Below, piece by piece: positions 1-6,625 of a stretch of 11,990 nt of DNA (its first letter is position 1; the number at the start of each line of letters is the position of its first letter). Source of the DNA: a bacterium (GTDB taxonomy: Bacteria; Bacteroidota; Ignavibacteria; Kapaibacteriales; UBA2268); assembly GCA_024710535.1 (NCBI GenBank), contig JANJUO010000107.1, positions 1 to 11,990 on the forward strand, in the 5' to 3' direction. The notes under the pieces are model-generated. The model did not search any database and was not told the DNA's origin. It worked only from the letters and a program-made list of their open reading frames with translations. The translations under genes were made by a program, and so were the position numbers.

Positions 1-103
1 AAATTCTATAATGATTCTTTGACTTATGTAAAATTCCCGATAAACCTTCAAAAATAATATTTGATGGCTCAAAAATACCGATATTTAGATATAATTCATT
101 CAT
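1..103 (-). CDS. LuxR/NarL-like transcriptional regulator, N-terminal fragment cut by the window edge
   Basis: This is an open reading frame too short to stand out by length, running off the left edge of the window. It starts at ATG 101-103 and encodes 34 residues beginning MNELYLNIGIFEPSNIIFEG. The pattern hydrophobic-I-x-I-F-E-P-S-x-I-I-x-E-G-L resembles the receiver-like first strand and helix of LuxR/NarL-family regulators that sit next to hemerythrin-domain genes in Bacteroidota. The acidic pair normally found at the end of strand 1 appears as Glu-Pro, so classical phosphorylation is doubtful. The start overlaps the last 8 bp of the hemerythrin gene, which implies translational coupling. 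The HTH domain is outside the window, so the family call rests on the N-terminus and context only. Confidence 0.6.
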   Translation of the reverse strand, partial: MNELYLNIGIFEPSNIIFEGLSGILHKSKNHYRI

Positions 104-806
104 TTGCGATTTTTAATTCGGTTTCTCTGACAAGCGGAATCAGTAATTCATCTTCAATTTTTGAGTGAATTGATAAATCATAATCAATTTCAAACAGTAT
201 TTTCAGAAGTTTTCTTCTTACAGAATTATCGTTTTTCAGCGGAATATGCCTCAAAAGCAAACTTTTCAATTCCATAAGTTTGAATTCAATATCTGTGTGG
301 TGGTCTTTATAAACTGTAACAGAAAAATTCTCGATTGATTGACGCTTTTTGTTTGCTAATGAAATAAAGTATGGAAAAGCAGTTTTATCTTCATAGTTGA
401 AATGCTCAATCACTTCCTCGAAATATTCGTCAAAAAATCTCTCAATCAACTTAACTTCTTTAGAATCATTCAGCTTAATTAATTGCTCAATCAAATTTCT
501 AACTTCTGGATATTTTTCTGATTTATAATAATTATGACTATTTCTGAGAAATTTAATAATCGGCTCAATATCATTATCACTAAAATTCTTGATGTTGATA
601 CTATGAAAACCATTATAAAGATTTGCAAATGTAATAAAAAGCTGAAGATTAATATTGTTGTCATCACAAATATTTTGAACAGTTATATCATTAAAAACAT
701 AGCTCAAATTTAAATGCTCCATCATTAGAAGCAAATTTGGGTTCTCAAAAAATAAATCTGCAAGATTCATTTCGGGCTTTATAAAGTGCATTTTTGTTTG
801 ATACAT
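96..806 (-). CDS. Hemerythrin-like (HHE) domain protein with an ScdA/RIC-like N-terminal helical region
   Basis: The product is a cytosolic protein of 236 aa, likely binding a di-iron centre. Residues about 10-70 (MNLADLFFENPNLLL..., then TVQNICDDNNINLQLF) resemble the small N-terminal domain of ScdA/YtfE/RIC proteins. Residues about 80-230 form a hemerythrin fold. Candidate iron ligands are His91, His135 with Glu139 (HFNYE), His169/His170 (DHHTDIE) and His214 with Glu218 (HSKIE). The cysteines typical of the RIC N-terminus are not seen. ATG 804-806 is chosen because it lies 36 nt below a consensus -7 box; an in-frame TTG lies two codons upstream at 812. It is the first gene of a unit continuing into the LuxR-like regulator. 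Related proteins handle nitric oxide, oxygen or iron-cluster stress. Here the role is inferred: either repair or a sensor partner for the regulator. Confidence 0.85.
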   Translation of the reverse strand: MYQTKMHFIKPEMNLADLFFENPNLLLMMEHLNLSYVFNDITVQNICDDNNINLQLFITFANLYNGFHSINIKNFSDNDIEPIIKFLRNSHNYYKSEKYPEVRNLIEQLIKLNDSKEVKLIERFFDEYFEEVIEHFNYEDKTAFPYFISLANKKRQSIENFSVTVYKDHHTDIEFKLMELKSLLLRHIPLKNDNSVRRKLLKILFEIDYDLSIHSKIEDELLIPLVRETELKIANE

Positions 807-833
807 AATCAATTATTTTGCATTGGAAATAAT

Positions 834-872
834 ACCAAACTCAAATATAAATAATTAATGATTATCAACAAA
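834..872 (-). promoter_or_regulatory. Consensus Bacteroidota promoter of the hemerythrin-regulator unit
   Basis: On the minus strand TTTG (869-872) is followed after exactly 19 nt by TATATTTG (842-849). This is a full match to the Bacteroidota consensus TTTG/N19-21/TAnnTTTG. The sequence continues AGTTTGGT down to 834, a block also found at the PqqD promoter. A start about 7 nt below the -7 box would give a leader of roughly 30 nt to ATG 806. Confidence 0.75.
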
Positions 873-1001
873 ATGAAAATTAATTTACATTGATAGAATT
901 CATCTCTAAAAATATCAGATAGGAATGTCTAATCTACTCGAAAAATATTGAATTAGTAGAACAACTTTCTTGTCTGTTGAGCCAATAATTTCTTATTCTA
1001 C

Positions 1002-1032
1002 AGATAGTTAAATTGATTTTAAATAACTATCT
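1002..1032. other. Perfect 9-bp inverted repeat at the PqqD stop codon
   Basis: AGATAGTTA (1002-1010) pairs with TAACTATCT (1024-1032) around a 13-nt loop. Its right end touches the PqqD stop codon (1032-1034). It could be a transcript-end hairpin for the minus strand, but no T-run follows on that strand, so it is not called an intrinsic terminator. Confidence 0.4.
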
Positions 1033-1358
1033 CAATATGTTATAAATCCATTTATTTTTAGTTGTTTAAGGAATGTCGTTACTCTTTCTTGAGCCGGTTT
1101 TACTTCTTCACCAAAAAGCACTTCTAAATTATCGGAAATTTCTGATGCGTTGCGTTTGCCATCGATCAATTTCCAAGTGGCTGAACCGATTCGGTCGAGA
1201 TTTGCTTTAATATATTTATTTTTCATATACGGTAAGATGTATTTAGAAAGAAATTTTCCTCTGATTTTTGGTACAAAAACATCTATCAGACCTTCCTGAT
1301 TTTGCTCGAATCCCAATATTATTTGCGGGACAATATTATTTATCTGTATATGTTGCAT
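1032..1358 (-). CDS. Stand-alone PqqD-family protein
   Basis: The product is a 108-aa protein. Residues about 54-105 (LDRIGSATWKLIDGK, then EISDNLEVLFGE and RVTTFLKQL) match the PqqD fold, a small winged-helix domain that binds leader peptides for radical-SAM or other RiPP maturases. Residues 1-50 form a more variable N-terminal section with basic stretches (KIRGKF, MKNKYIK). ATG 1356-1358 is preferred over the in-frame TTG at 1374-1376 because the ATG lies 38 nt below a consensus -7 box, as in neighbouring genes. No radical-SAM enzyme, precursor peptide or transporter is in the window, so a partner and substrate cannot be named. Lone PqqD-like proteins of this size are, from memory, common in Bacteroidota. 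The family call is firm; the function is unknown. Confidence 0.8.
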   Translation of the reverse strand: MQHIQINNIVPQIILGFEQNQEGLIDVFVPKIRGKFLSKYILPYMKNKYIKANLDRIGSATWKLIDGKRNASEISDNLEVLFGEEVKPAQERVTTFLKQLKINGFITY

Positions 1359-1387
1359 GTCAAAACAAATTTTCAAATTTACAATAA

Positions 1388-1426
1388 ACCAAATTCAAAT
1401 ATACATCTTTTCGTCCAAAAATCAAA
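1388..1426 (-). promoter_or_regulatory. Consensus Bacteroidota promoter of the PqqD-like gene
   Basis: On the minus strand TTTG (1423-1426), 19 nt, then TATATTTG (1396-1403) match TTTG/N19-21/TAnnTTTG exactly. It runs on as AATTTGGT to 1388, so 15 of 16 bases from the -7 box match the hemerythrin promoter at 834-849. The spacing to ATG 1358 supports that start. Confidence 0.75.
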
Positions 1427-1584
1427 TTATTGTGATGGCAAAACTGAATTAAAATTTTATTATAACAACATTCTACTATTTGAATATGCAAAAAAAGAAA
1501 ATATTCTCATTCTAAATCAAGAAAAAAACAAGTGATAAGTTCTATGTTATACGATTTTTCTTTATTATAAATTTTAGAAGTAAT

Positions 1585-1611
1585 AAATTGTAAATGTACT
1601 TAGTACAATTT
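1585..1611. promoter_or_regulatory. Inverted repeat upstream of the dehydrogenase gene, possible operator or leader hairpin
   Basis: AAATTGTA (1585-1592) and TACAATTT (1604-1611) are exact reverse complements separated by 11 nt that also contain GTACTTAGTAC-like symmetry. It lies 45-71 nt before ATG 1656. No consensus Bacteroidota promoter was found nearby. The call is tentative because AT-rich palindromes arise easily. Confidence 0.3.
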
Positions 1612-1655
1612 TAGAAAAAGTTTTTTTGAAATTTATTTTATGGAGCGTTATTATA

Positions 1656-2774
1656 ATGAAAACGTACAAAATTGCATGGTTACCAGGTGATGGTATTGGC
1701 GTTGAAGTGCTTGAAGCTACAAAAATTGTTTTGGACAAAATTGGCTTTAAAGCGGAATATACTCATGGAGATATTGGTTGGGAGTTTTGGTGCAAAGAAG
1801 GCGATGCCTTGCCACAAAGAACAATGGACTTATTGAAAATTTCTGATGCCGCAATGTTTGGAGCGATTACTTCCAAACCTGTAAAAGAAGCGGAATTAGA
1901 ATTGGTTCCTGAATTGCAAGGCAAAAAACTTGTTTATCGCTCTCCAATCGTGAGAATGAGACAAAGTTTCGACTTGTATAATTGCCTTAGACCAACCAAA
2001 GCATATATTGGAAACCCTTTGAATTTTAAAGATGATATAGATATTGTTGTGTTCCGTGAAAATACAGAAGATTTGTATTGCGGTGTGGAATTCAACCAAG
2101 TTCCAGAGGAATTGTCTTCTTTATTAACCAAAATCAGTCCTTCATTTGCAAAATTTAAAGATTTAAAACCTGAAGAATACTCAATTTCTACAAAAATTAA
2201 TACTCGTCTTGGATGTGAGAAAATTATTACTGCGGCATTTGATTTTGCAAGAAAACACAATAGAAAAAAAGTAACTATCGTTCATAAAGCAAATGTTGTT
2301 CGTGCCACTGACGGCTTATTCCTTGAAGTTGGAAAAGAAGTTGCTAAAAATTATCCTGAAATTCAATTCGATGAAGGCAATATCGATGCAATGACAATGT
2401 GGCTTTTGAAAAATCCTGAACGCTACGATGTATTGGTTGCTCCAAATCTATATGGCGATATTATTTCTGATTTGTGTGCTCAAATGGTGGGCGGTCTTGG
2501 ATTTGCTTGCTCAGGCAATATAGGAAAGAATCTTGCTGTTTTTGAGCCGACTCACGGTTCTGCTCCTAAATATGCTGGTCAATACAAAGTGAATCCACTT
2601 GCAACAATTCTTGCAGCAAAAATGATGCTTGATTGGCTTGGCGAAACAGAAATGGGTGTGAAGTTGGAAAAAGCAGTTGCAGATGTGATTGCTGAAGGCA
2701 AAGTTCGCACTTATGATATGGGCGGCAATGCAACAACTATTGATATGGCAAATGCAGTTGCAGAAAAATTATAA
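1656..2774 (+). CDS. Isocitrate/isopropylmalate-family dehydrogenase, probably isocitrate dehydrogenase
   Basis: The product is a 372-aa beta-decarboxylating dehydrogenase of the cytosol. Visible family marks are the N-terminal LPGDGIG (9-15), the substrate loop YRSPIVRMR (94-102) with Ser96 and Arg102, Arg112, Arg134, Tyr141 in ENTEDLY, Lys211 in HKAN, the metal-binding region around Asp244 and NLYGDIISD (Asp268, Asp272), and HGSAPKYAG (300-308). Residues matching E. coli NADP-isocitrate dehydrogenase Lys344, Tyr345, Val351 and Tyr391 are kept (Lys305, Tyr306, Val312, Tyr353), while Arg395 is Gly357. The loop has Ile98 where isocitrate dehydrogenases have Asn115, as in homoisocitrate dehydrogenases. 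The best guess is oxidative decarboxylation of isocitrate to 2-oxoglutarate; homoisocitrate or isopropylmalate are less likely. ATG 1656 follows GGAG (1642-1645) and directly precedes the conserved start; an upstream TTG at 1626 adds an unsupported decapeptide. Confidence 0.85.
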   Translation: MKTYKIAWLPGDGIGVEVLEATKIVLDKIGFKAEYTHGDIGWEFWCKEGDALPQRTMDLLKISDAAMFGAITSKPVKEAELELVPELQGKKLVYRSPIVRMRQSFDLYNCLRPTKAYIGNPLNFKDDIDIVVFRENTEDLYCGVEFNQVPEELSSLLTKISPSFAKFKDLKPEEYSISTKINTRLGCEKIITAAFDFARKHNRKKVTIVHKANVVRATDGLFLEVGKEVAKNYPEIQFDEGNIDAMTMWLLKNPERYDVLVAPNLYGDIISDLCAQMVGGLGFACSGNIGKNLAVFEPTHGSAPKYAGQYKVNPLATILAAKMMLDWLGETEMGVKLEKAVADVIAEGKVRTYDMGGNATTIDMANAVAEKL

Positions 2775-2787
2775 TTATTAATATAAT

Positions 2788-2832
2788 AGCCTGATTTTTT
2801 TAATTTATTTAGAAAAATCAGGCTTTTTTTTT
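2788..2832 (+). terminator. Intrinsic terminator after the dehydrogenase gene
   Basis: AGCCTGATTTTT (2788-2799) pairs perfectly with AAAAATCAGGCT (2813-2824) around a 13-nt loop and is followed by a T-run to 2832. It ends only 9 nt before the start codon of the ArsC-like gene. Confidence 0.9.
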
Positions 2833-2841
2833 GAGGATAGA

Positions 2842-3183
2842 ATGGCATCGGCAATTCAAGTTTTTGGCACTTTAAAATGTAAAGATACACAAAAAGCAGT
2901 TCGCTTTTTCAAGGATAGGAATGTAAAATTTCAATTTATAGATTTGAACGAAAAGAAAATTTCAAAAGGCGAACTCAACAGTATATCAAATATGAATCCG
3001 ATTGAAACATTGATTGATACTGAAGGAAAGGAATACAAAAATCGCAATTTAGCATTTATTATTCACAATGTGGAAGATGAATTGCTCGAGCATCCGCTTT
3101 TATTCAAAACTCCGATTGTTAGAATGGGCACCAAATCATATATAGGAAATTTGCCAGAGAAATGGAAAACATTGCTCTCATAA
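2842..3183 (+). CDS. ArsC/Spx-family thioredoxin-fold protein
   Basis: The product is a 113-aa cytosolic protein of the ArsC-like family. The N-terminal strand and loop IQVFGTLKCKDTQKA (5-19) place Cys13 at the family's catalytic cysteine, without the second Cys of a CxxC motif. FFKDRNVKFQFIDL (22-35) gives the next helix and strand, and HPLLFKTPIVR (84-94) is the conserved cis-proline/arginine region. The position equivalent to the arsenate-binding Arg60 of E. coli ArsC seems not to be Arg (LIDTEGKEYKN), so arsenate reduction is doubtful; a redox or YffB-like role is more likely, with no substrate assignable. GAGG (2833-2836) lies 5 nt before ATG, an unusually clear ribosome site here. The gene begins 9 nt after a strong terminator and has no visible promoter of its own, so expression may depend on read-through from the dehydrogenase gene. 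Confidence 0.8.
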   Translation: MASAIQVFGTLKCKDTQKAVRFFKDRNVKFQFIDLNEKKISKGELNSISNMNPIETLIDTEGKEYKNRNLAFIIHNVEDELLEHPLLFKTPIVRMGTKSYIGNLPEKWKTLLS

Positions 3184-3191
3184 AAATACAA

Positions 3192-3221
3192 AAAAAGTCC
3201 GGCAAATTTACCGGACTTTTT
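3192..3221. terminator. Bidirectional terminator between convergent arsC-like gene and ileS
   Basis: AAAAAGTCCGG (3192-3202) and CCGGACTTTTT (3211-3221) form a perfect 11-bp stem with an 8-nt loop. T-rich tracts follow on both strands. The hairpin begins 8 nt after the plus-strand stop and lies 22 nt beyond the ileS stop on the minus strand. Confidence 0.92.
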
Positions 3222-3243
3222 AATTTTTATATAAAGTAATAAA

Positions 3244-6200
3244 CTAAATTTTTGCTACTTTTACAAATAATTTAGTATCAAGTAATTCAATTTCTGATTC
3301 AGTTAATTCGGTATTGATTGAAACAGATTCTGCAAGTGTTTCAGACTTGATATAATCAGACATCTTTTCAATAGCAATTGTTGATTTTTCATCTGCTGAA
3401 AATTCAATTGTGATTCTATCGGTTACATCAAAGCCGGATTCTTTGCGAATATCCTGAATTCTGCTCACAAATTCACGTGCAAATCCTTCCATCAAAAGAT
3501 TTTCATCAAGCGAAGTATCTAATGCAACAGTCAATCCTGCATCACTTGCAACGAGCCATCCTTCGATATCTTGACTTGAAATTTCAATATCTTCCATAGA
3601 TAATTCAAGTTCCACACCATCAAAATTCACTTTATACTTGCCACTCAATTCCATTTCTTTAATCTGATTATTAGTCATTGTTTTTATGAAATTAGCAACA
3701 TTTTGAGTGTTTTTTCCGTATTTTTTGCCAATTACTTTAAAATTCCCTTTCGCAGTTTTGCTTACAATATCCGAAGTTTCATCGCTTACAAATTCGATTG
3801 CTTTGATATTCACTTCTTCTTTTATAATATCTTCCACAGATTGAATGTCGCGTCTTTGTTGAGGATTGATCACCGGAACAAGAATTCTACGAAGTGGCTG
3901 ACGAACTCTCAAAGATGCTTTTTCTCTTAAGGAACGAACAATAGAAGTAATGATTTGAGCCGCTTCCATTCTGCGTTCTAGATCTTTATTAATAAGATTT
4001 TCATCTGCTTTTTCGATAATTCTATAATGAATTGAAATTTCATCAGTATCTGATTTCAATCTTTGATACAAATCTTCTGCAATGAAAGGAGCAGTTGGAG
4101 AAATTAACTCTAATACTCTAATCAAAACTGTACGCAAAGTTTGATATGCAGCAATTTTTTCATCGTCATTTTCGCCTTTCCAGAATCTGCGTCTGTTTCT
4201 GCGAATATACCAATTTGAAAGTTCATCAATAATAAAGTTTTGCACTCCACGCAATGCTTTTGTAACATCATAAGCATCCATTGATTCAAGATAATCATTT
4301 GTTACGCTACTGATTCTTGAAAGAATCCATCTATCAATTTCAGGGCGTTTTTCGAGTGGAATTTCCGGCATATCATTACTGAATTTATCAATATTTGCAT
4401 ATAAAGCAAAGAATGCATAAGTATTTGATAATGAACGTAAAAAGTTGGAAACAACTGTTTTTGCCAAATCATCTTCATTGAATTTTGTTGATTTCCAAGG
4501 TGGATTATTCACAAATAAATACCATCTTGCCGCATCTGCACCGTATTTATCCATAATATAAAATGGGTCTATTGCATTATTTTTGGATTTAGACATTTTT
4601 ACGCCATTTTTATCCAAAATCAATTCATTAACAATGATATTTTTGAATGCTGGTTTATTGAATAATGCAACTGCGATATTATGCAAAGTATAGAACCAGC
4701 CACGAGTTTGGTCGATACCTTCGGCAATAAAATCACCTGGGAAAATTTTATCGAATAATTCTTGATTTTCGAATGGATAATGCAATTGTGCAAAAGGCAT
4801 TGCTCCCGAATCGAACCATACGTCAATTACTTCGTGAGTTCTGCGATATGTTTTGCCATCTTTAATGAAAATTACATGATCAACAAATGGGCGATGCAAA
4901 TCTATTTCAATTCCACATTCAGAAACAGGCAATTGCTTACCATCATCAAAAACATAGATTCCTTCACTCAATTCAGCTATTGAGCCAATTGCAAAATAAT
5001 CATTTTTATCTTCTTCATTTATCCAAATTGGAAGCGGTGAACCCCAGAATCTATCACGTGAAAGAGACCACTCTTTAACATCTTCCAGCCAATTACCAAA
5101 TCTACCTTCACCAATTTCAGGTGGTTGCCAATTAATAGTTTTGTTAATTGCAATCATTTCATTTTTATATTCAGGCGACTTGATAAACCATGAATCGCGT
5201 GCGTAATAAATCACAGGATTGCCTGTTCTCCAGCAATGCGGATAACTATGAAGATAATCCATAGATGCTTTATAAACTTTGTCTGCATATTTAAGATGAA
5301 TGATAATATCCTTATCTGCGCCCTCTTCCACTCTGTCTTCGTAAGTAAGAGTTTTAACTGCTCTACCGGCAAATGGACCCATATCTTGAGTTAAATGTCC
5401 ATTTGGAGTAACAGGTTGCAAAAATGGCAAATTGTGGATTCTTGATGCTTGATAATCGTCTTCGCCAAATGCAGGAGCAAGATGAACAACGCCCGAACCA
5501 TCTTCTGTAGAAACAAAACTACCCGAAACAATGGTTAAACCATTTGGAAATTCTTCTCTATCAATTTTGGCATAAGGGAGAATTTGTTCGTAAACAGTTC
5601 CAATTAATTCGCTACCTTTGAATTCATTTAGAATTTCATATTCGCCATCAATAACTGATAAACGTGCTTTTGCAAGAACTAATTCGTCAACCAATTCGCC
5701 TTCTTTTTGCTTGCGGATATTGCGAATGTGAACATAATCGATATTTTCGCCAACCGCAAGAGCAACATTAGCAAACAATGTCCAAGGAGTTGTTGTCCAA
5801 ACCATAATTTGGGCACCAACAATTGATTCAATTTTCGATTCTTGAATTTTCAATTTCAAATATAAATTTGGATCACGAACATCTTTATATCCAAGAGATA
5901 ACTCATGCGAACTCAAAGGAGTTTCGATTGTTGGAGATTGCGGAACCACTTTGAAACCACGATAAATCAAACCTTTATCGAAATATGTTTTTAAAGCCCA
6001 CCAAACAGACTCAACATAATTATTAGTGCAAGTAATGTATGCTTGGTCGAGATCAACCCAATAGCCCATACGCTTAGTAAGGTAACTCCAGCCCAAATCT
6101 TTTTCGATATTTTCATATACAAATGCTTTACATTTTGCATTGAATTTTTCAATACCGTAAGTTTCAACTTCAGATTTATCTTTTAAGCCAAGTTGTTTTT

Positions 6201-6489
6201 CCATAGCGATTTCAACCGGCAAGCCGTGAGTATCCCAACCTGCTTGACGTCTAACATAGTAGCCACGCATAGTTTTGTATCTGCAAATTGTATCTTTAAT
6301 AGTGCGAGCCATTAAATGATGAATACCTGGCGCTCCGTTTACAGTTGGCGGTCCTTCATAAAAAGCATAATAAGGGCTGTTTTCCCTTAATTTAAGCGTT
6401 GTATGAAAAACATCATTTTCGTCCCAAAACTTTAATATATCTTGCTCTATTTGTGGATAAGTAAATTTATCCGGCATTGGCTTAAACAT
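3244..6489 (-). CDS. ileS: Isoleucyl-tRNA synthetase, IleRS2 type, with swapped GxHH signature
   Basis: This 1081-aa class Ia enzyme charges tRNA-Ile with isoleucine. The catalytic core begins YAFYEGPPTVNGAPGIHHLM (41-60). The signature that is normally HxGH reads Gly55-Ile56-His57-His58, confirmed codon by codon from the DNA. The CP1 editing domain spans roughly 200-400 with WTTTPWTLFAN (231-241) and GSGVVHLAPAFGEDD (331-345). DVWFDSGAMPF lies at 556-566 and KMSKS at 631-635. The anticodon-binding region and a long C-terminus with RQPLRR, FAREFVSRIQDIRKESGF and DRITIEF follow. Length, this C-terminus and the lack of a terminal zinc cysteine cluster mark the IleRS2 (eukaryote-like) class, which is generally tolerant of mupirocin. 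ATG 6487-6489 gives the usual N-terminus. It has no detectable Shine-Dalgarno site and a possible own promoter. Confidence 0.97.
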   Translation of the reverse strand: MFKPMPDKFTYPQIEQDILKFWDENDVFHTTLKLRENSPYYAFYEGPPTVNGAPGIHHLMARTIKDTICRYKTMRGYYVRRQAGWDTHGLPVEIAMEKQLGLKDKSEVETYGIEKFNAKCKAFVYENIEKDLGWSYLTKRMGYWVDLDQAYITCTNNYVESVWWALKTYFDKGLIYRGFKVVPQSPTIETPLSSHELSLGYKDVRDPNLYLKLKIQESKIESIVGAQIMVWTTTPWTLFANVALAVGENIDYVHIRNIRKQKEGELVDELVLAKARLSVIDGEYEILNEFKGSELIGTVYEQILPYAKIDREEFPNGLTIVSGSFVSTEDGSGVVHLAPAFGEDDYQASRIHNLPFLQPVTPNGHLTQDMGPFAGRAVKTLTYEDRVEEGADKDIIIHLKYADKVYKASMDYLHSYPHCWRTGNPVIYYARDSWFIKSPEYKNEMIAINKTINWQPPEIGEGRFGNWLEDVKEWSLSRDRFWGSPLPIWINEEDKNDYFAIGSIAELSEGIYVFDDGKQLPVSECGIEIDLHRPFVDHVIFIKDGKTYRRTHEVIDVWFDSGAMPFAQLHYPFENQELFDKIFPGDFIAEGIDQTRGWFYTLHNIAVALFNKPAFKNIIVNELILDKNGVKMSKSKNNAIDPFYIMDKYGADAARWYLFVNNPPWKSTKFNEDDLAKTVVSNFLRSLSNTYAFFALYANIDKFSNDMPEIPLEKRPEIDRWILSRISSVTNDYLESMDAYDVTKALRGVQNFIIDELSNWYIRRNRRRFWKGENDDEKIAAYQTLRTVLIRVLELISPTAPFIAEDLYQRLKSDTDEISIHYRIIEKADENLINKDLERRMEAAQIITSIVRSLREKASLRVRQPLRRILVPVINPQQRRDIQSVEDIIKEEVNIKAIEFVSDETSDIVSKTAKGNFKVIGKKYGKNTQNVANFIKTMTNNQIKEMELSGKYKVNFDGVELELSMEDIEISSQDIEGWLVASDAGLTVALDTSLDENLLMEGFAREFVSRIQDIRKESGFDVTDRITIEFSADEKSTIAIEKMSDYIKSETLAESVSINTELTESEIELLDTKLFVKVAKI

Positions 6490-6527
6490 TTTTCAAAATT
6501 CCAAAAAAAATAATTTTACAAATTAGA

Positions 6528-6558
6528 CAAACTACAATATTAACACTTTTTTGGCAAA
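6528..6558 (-). promoter_or_regulatory. ileS: Possible ileS promoter
   Basis: On the minus strand TTTG (6555-6558), 19 nt, then GTAGTTTG (6528-6535) resemble TTTG/N19-21/TAnnTTTG. The TTTG elements are exact, but the TA is one base closer than consensus. The distance of 39 nt to the ATG matches the better promoters in this window. Confidence 0.4.
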
Positions 6559-6625
6559 TTTCCAAAGGAATGTTATTAAAAGGTAATATCTATTTAGTAA
6601 TTTTTGTTTTAGTATTTTATAAATT

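Noticed and set aside
1302..1535. 77-codon plus-strand reading frame overlapping the PqqD-like gene start
   Set aside because: It overlaps the PqqD gene and its consensus promoter on the opposite strand, is AT-rich low-complexity sequence, and shows no recognisable domain.
6551..6568. TTTGG/CCAAA hairpin between the T9SS cargo gene and ileS as a terminator
   Set aside because: The stem is only 5 bp and the T-run is on the wrong side for minus-strand transcription. It overlaps the possible ileS -33 element.
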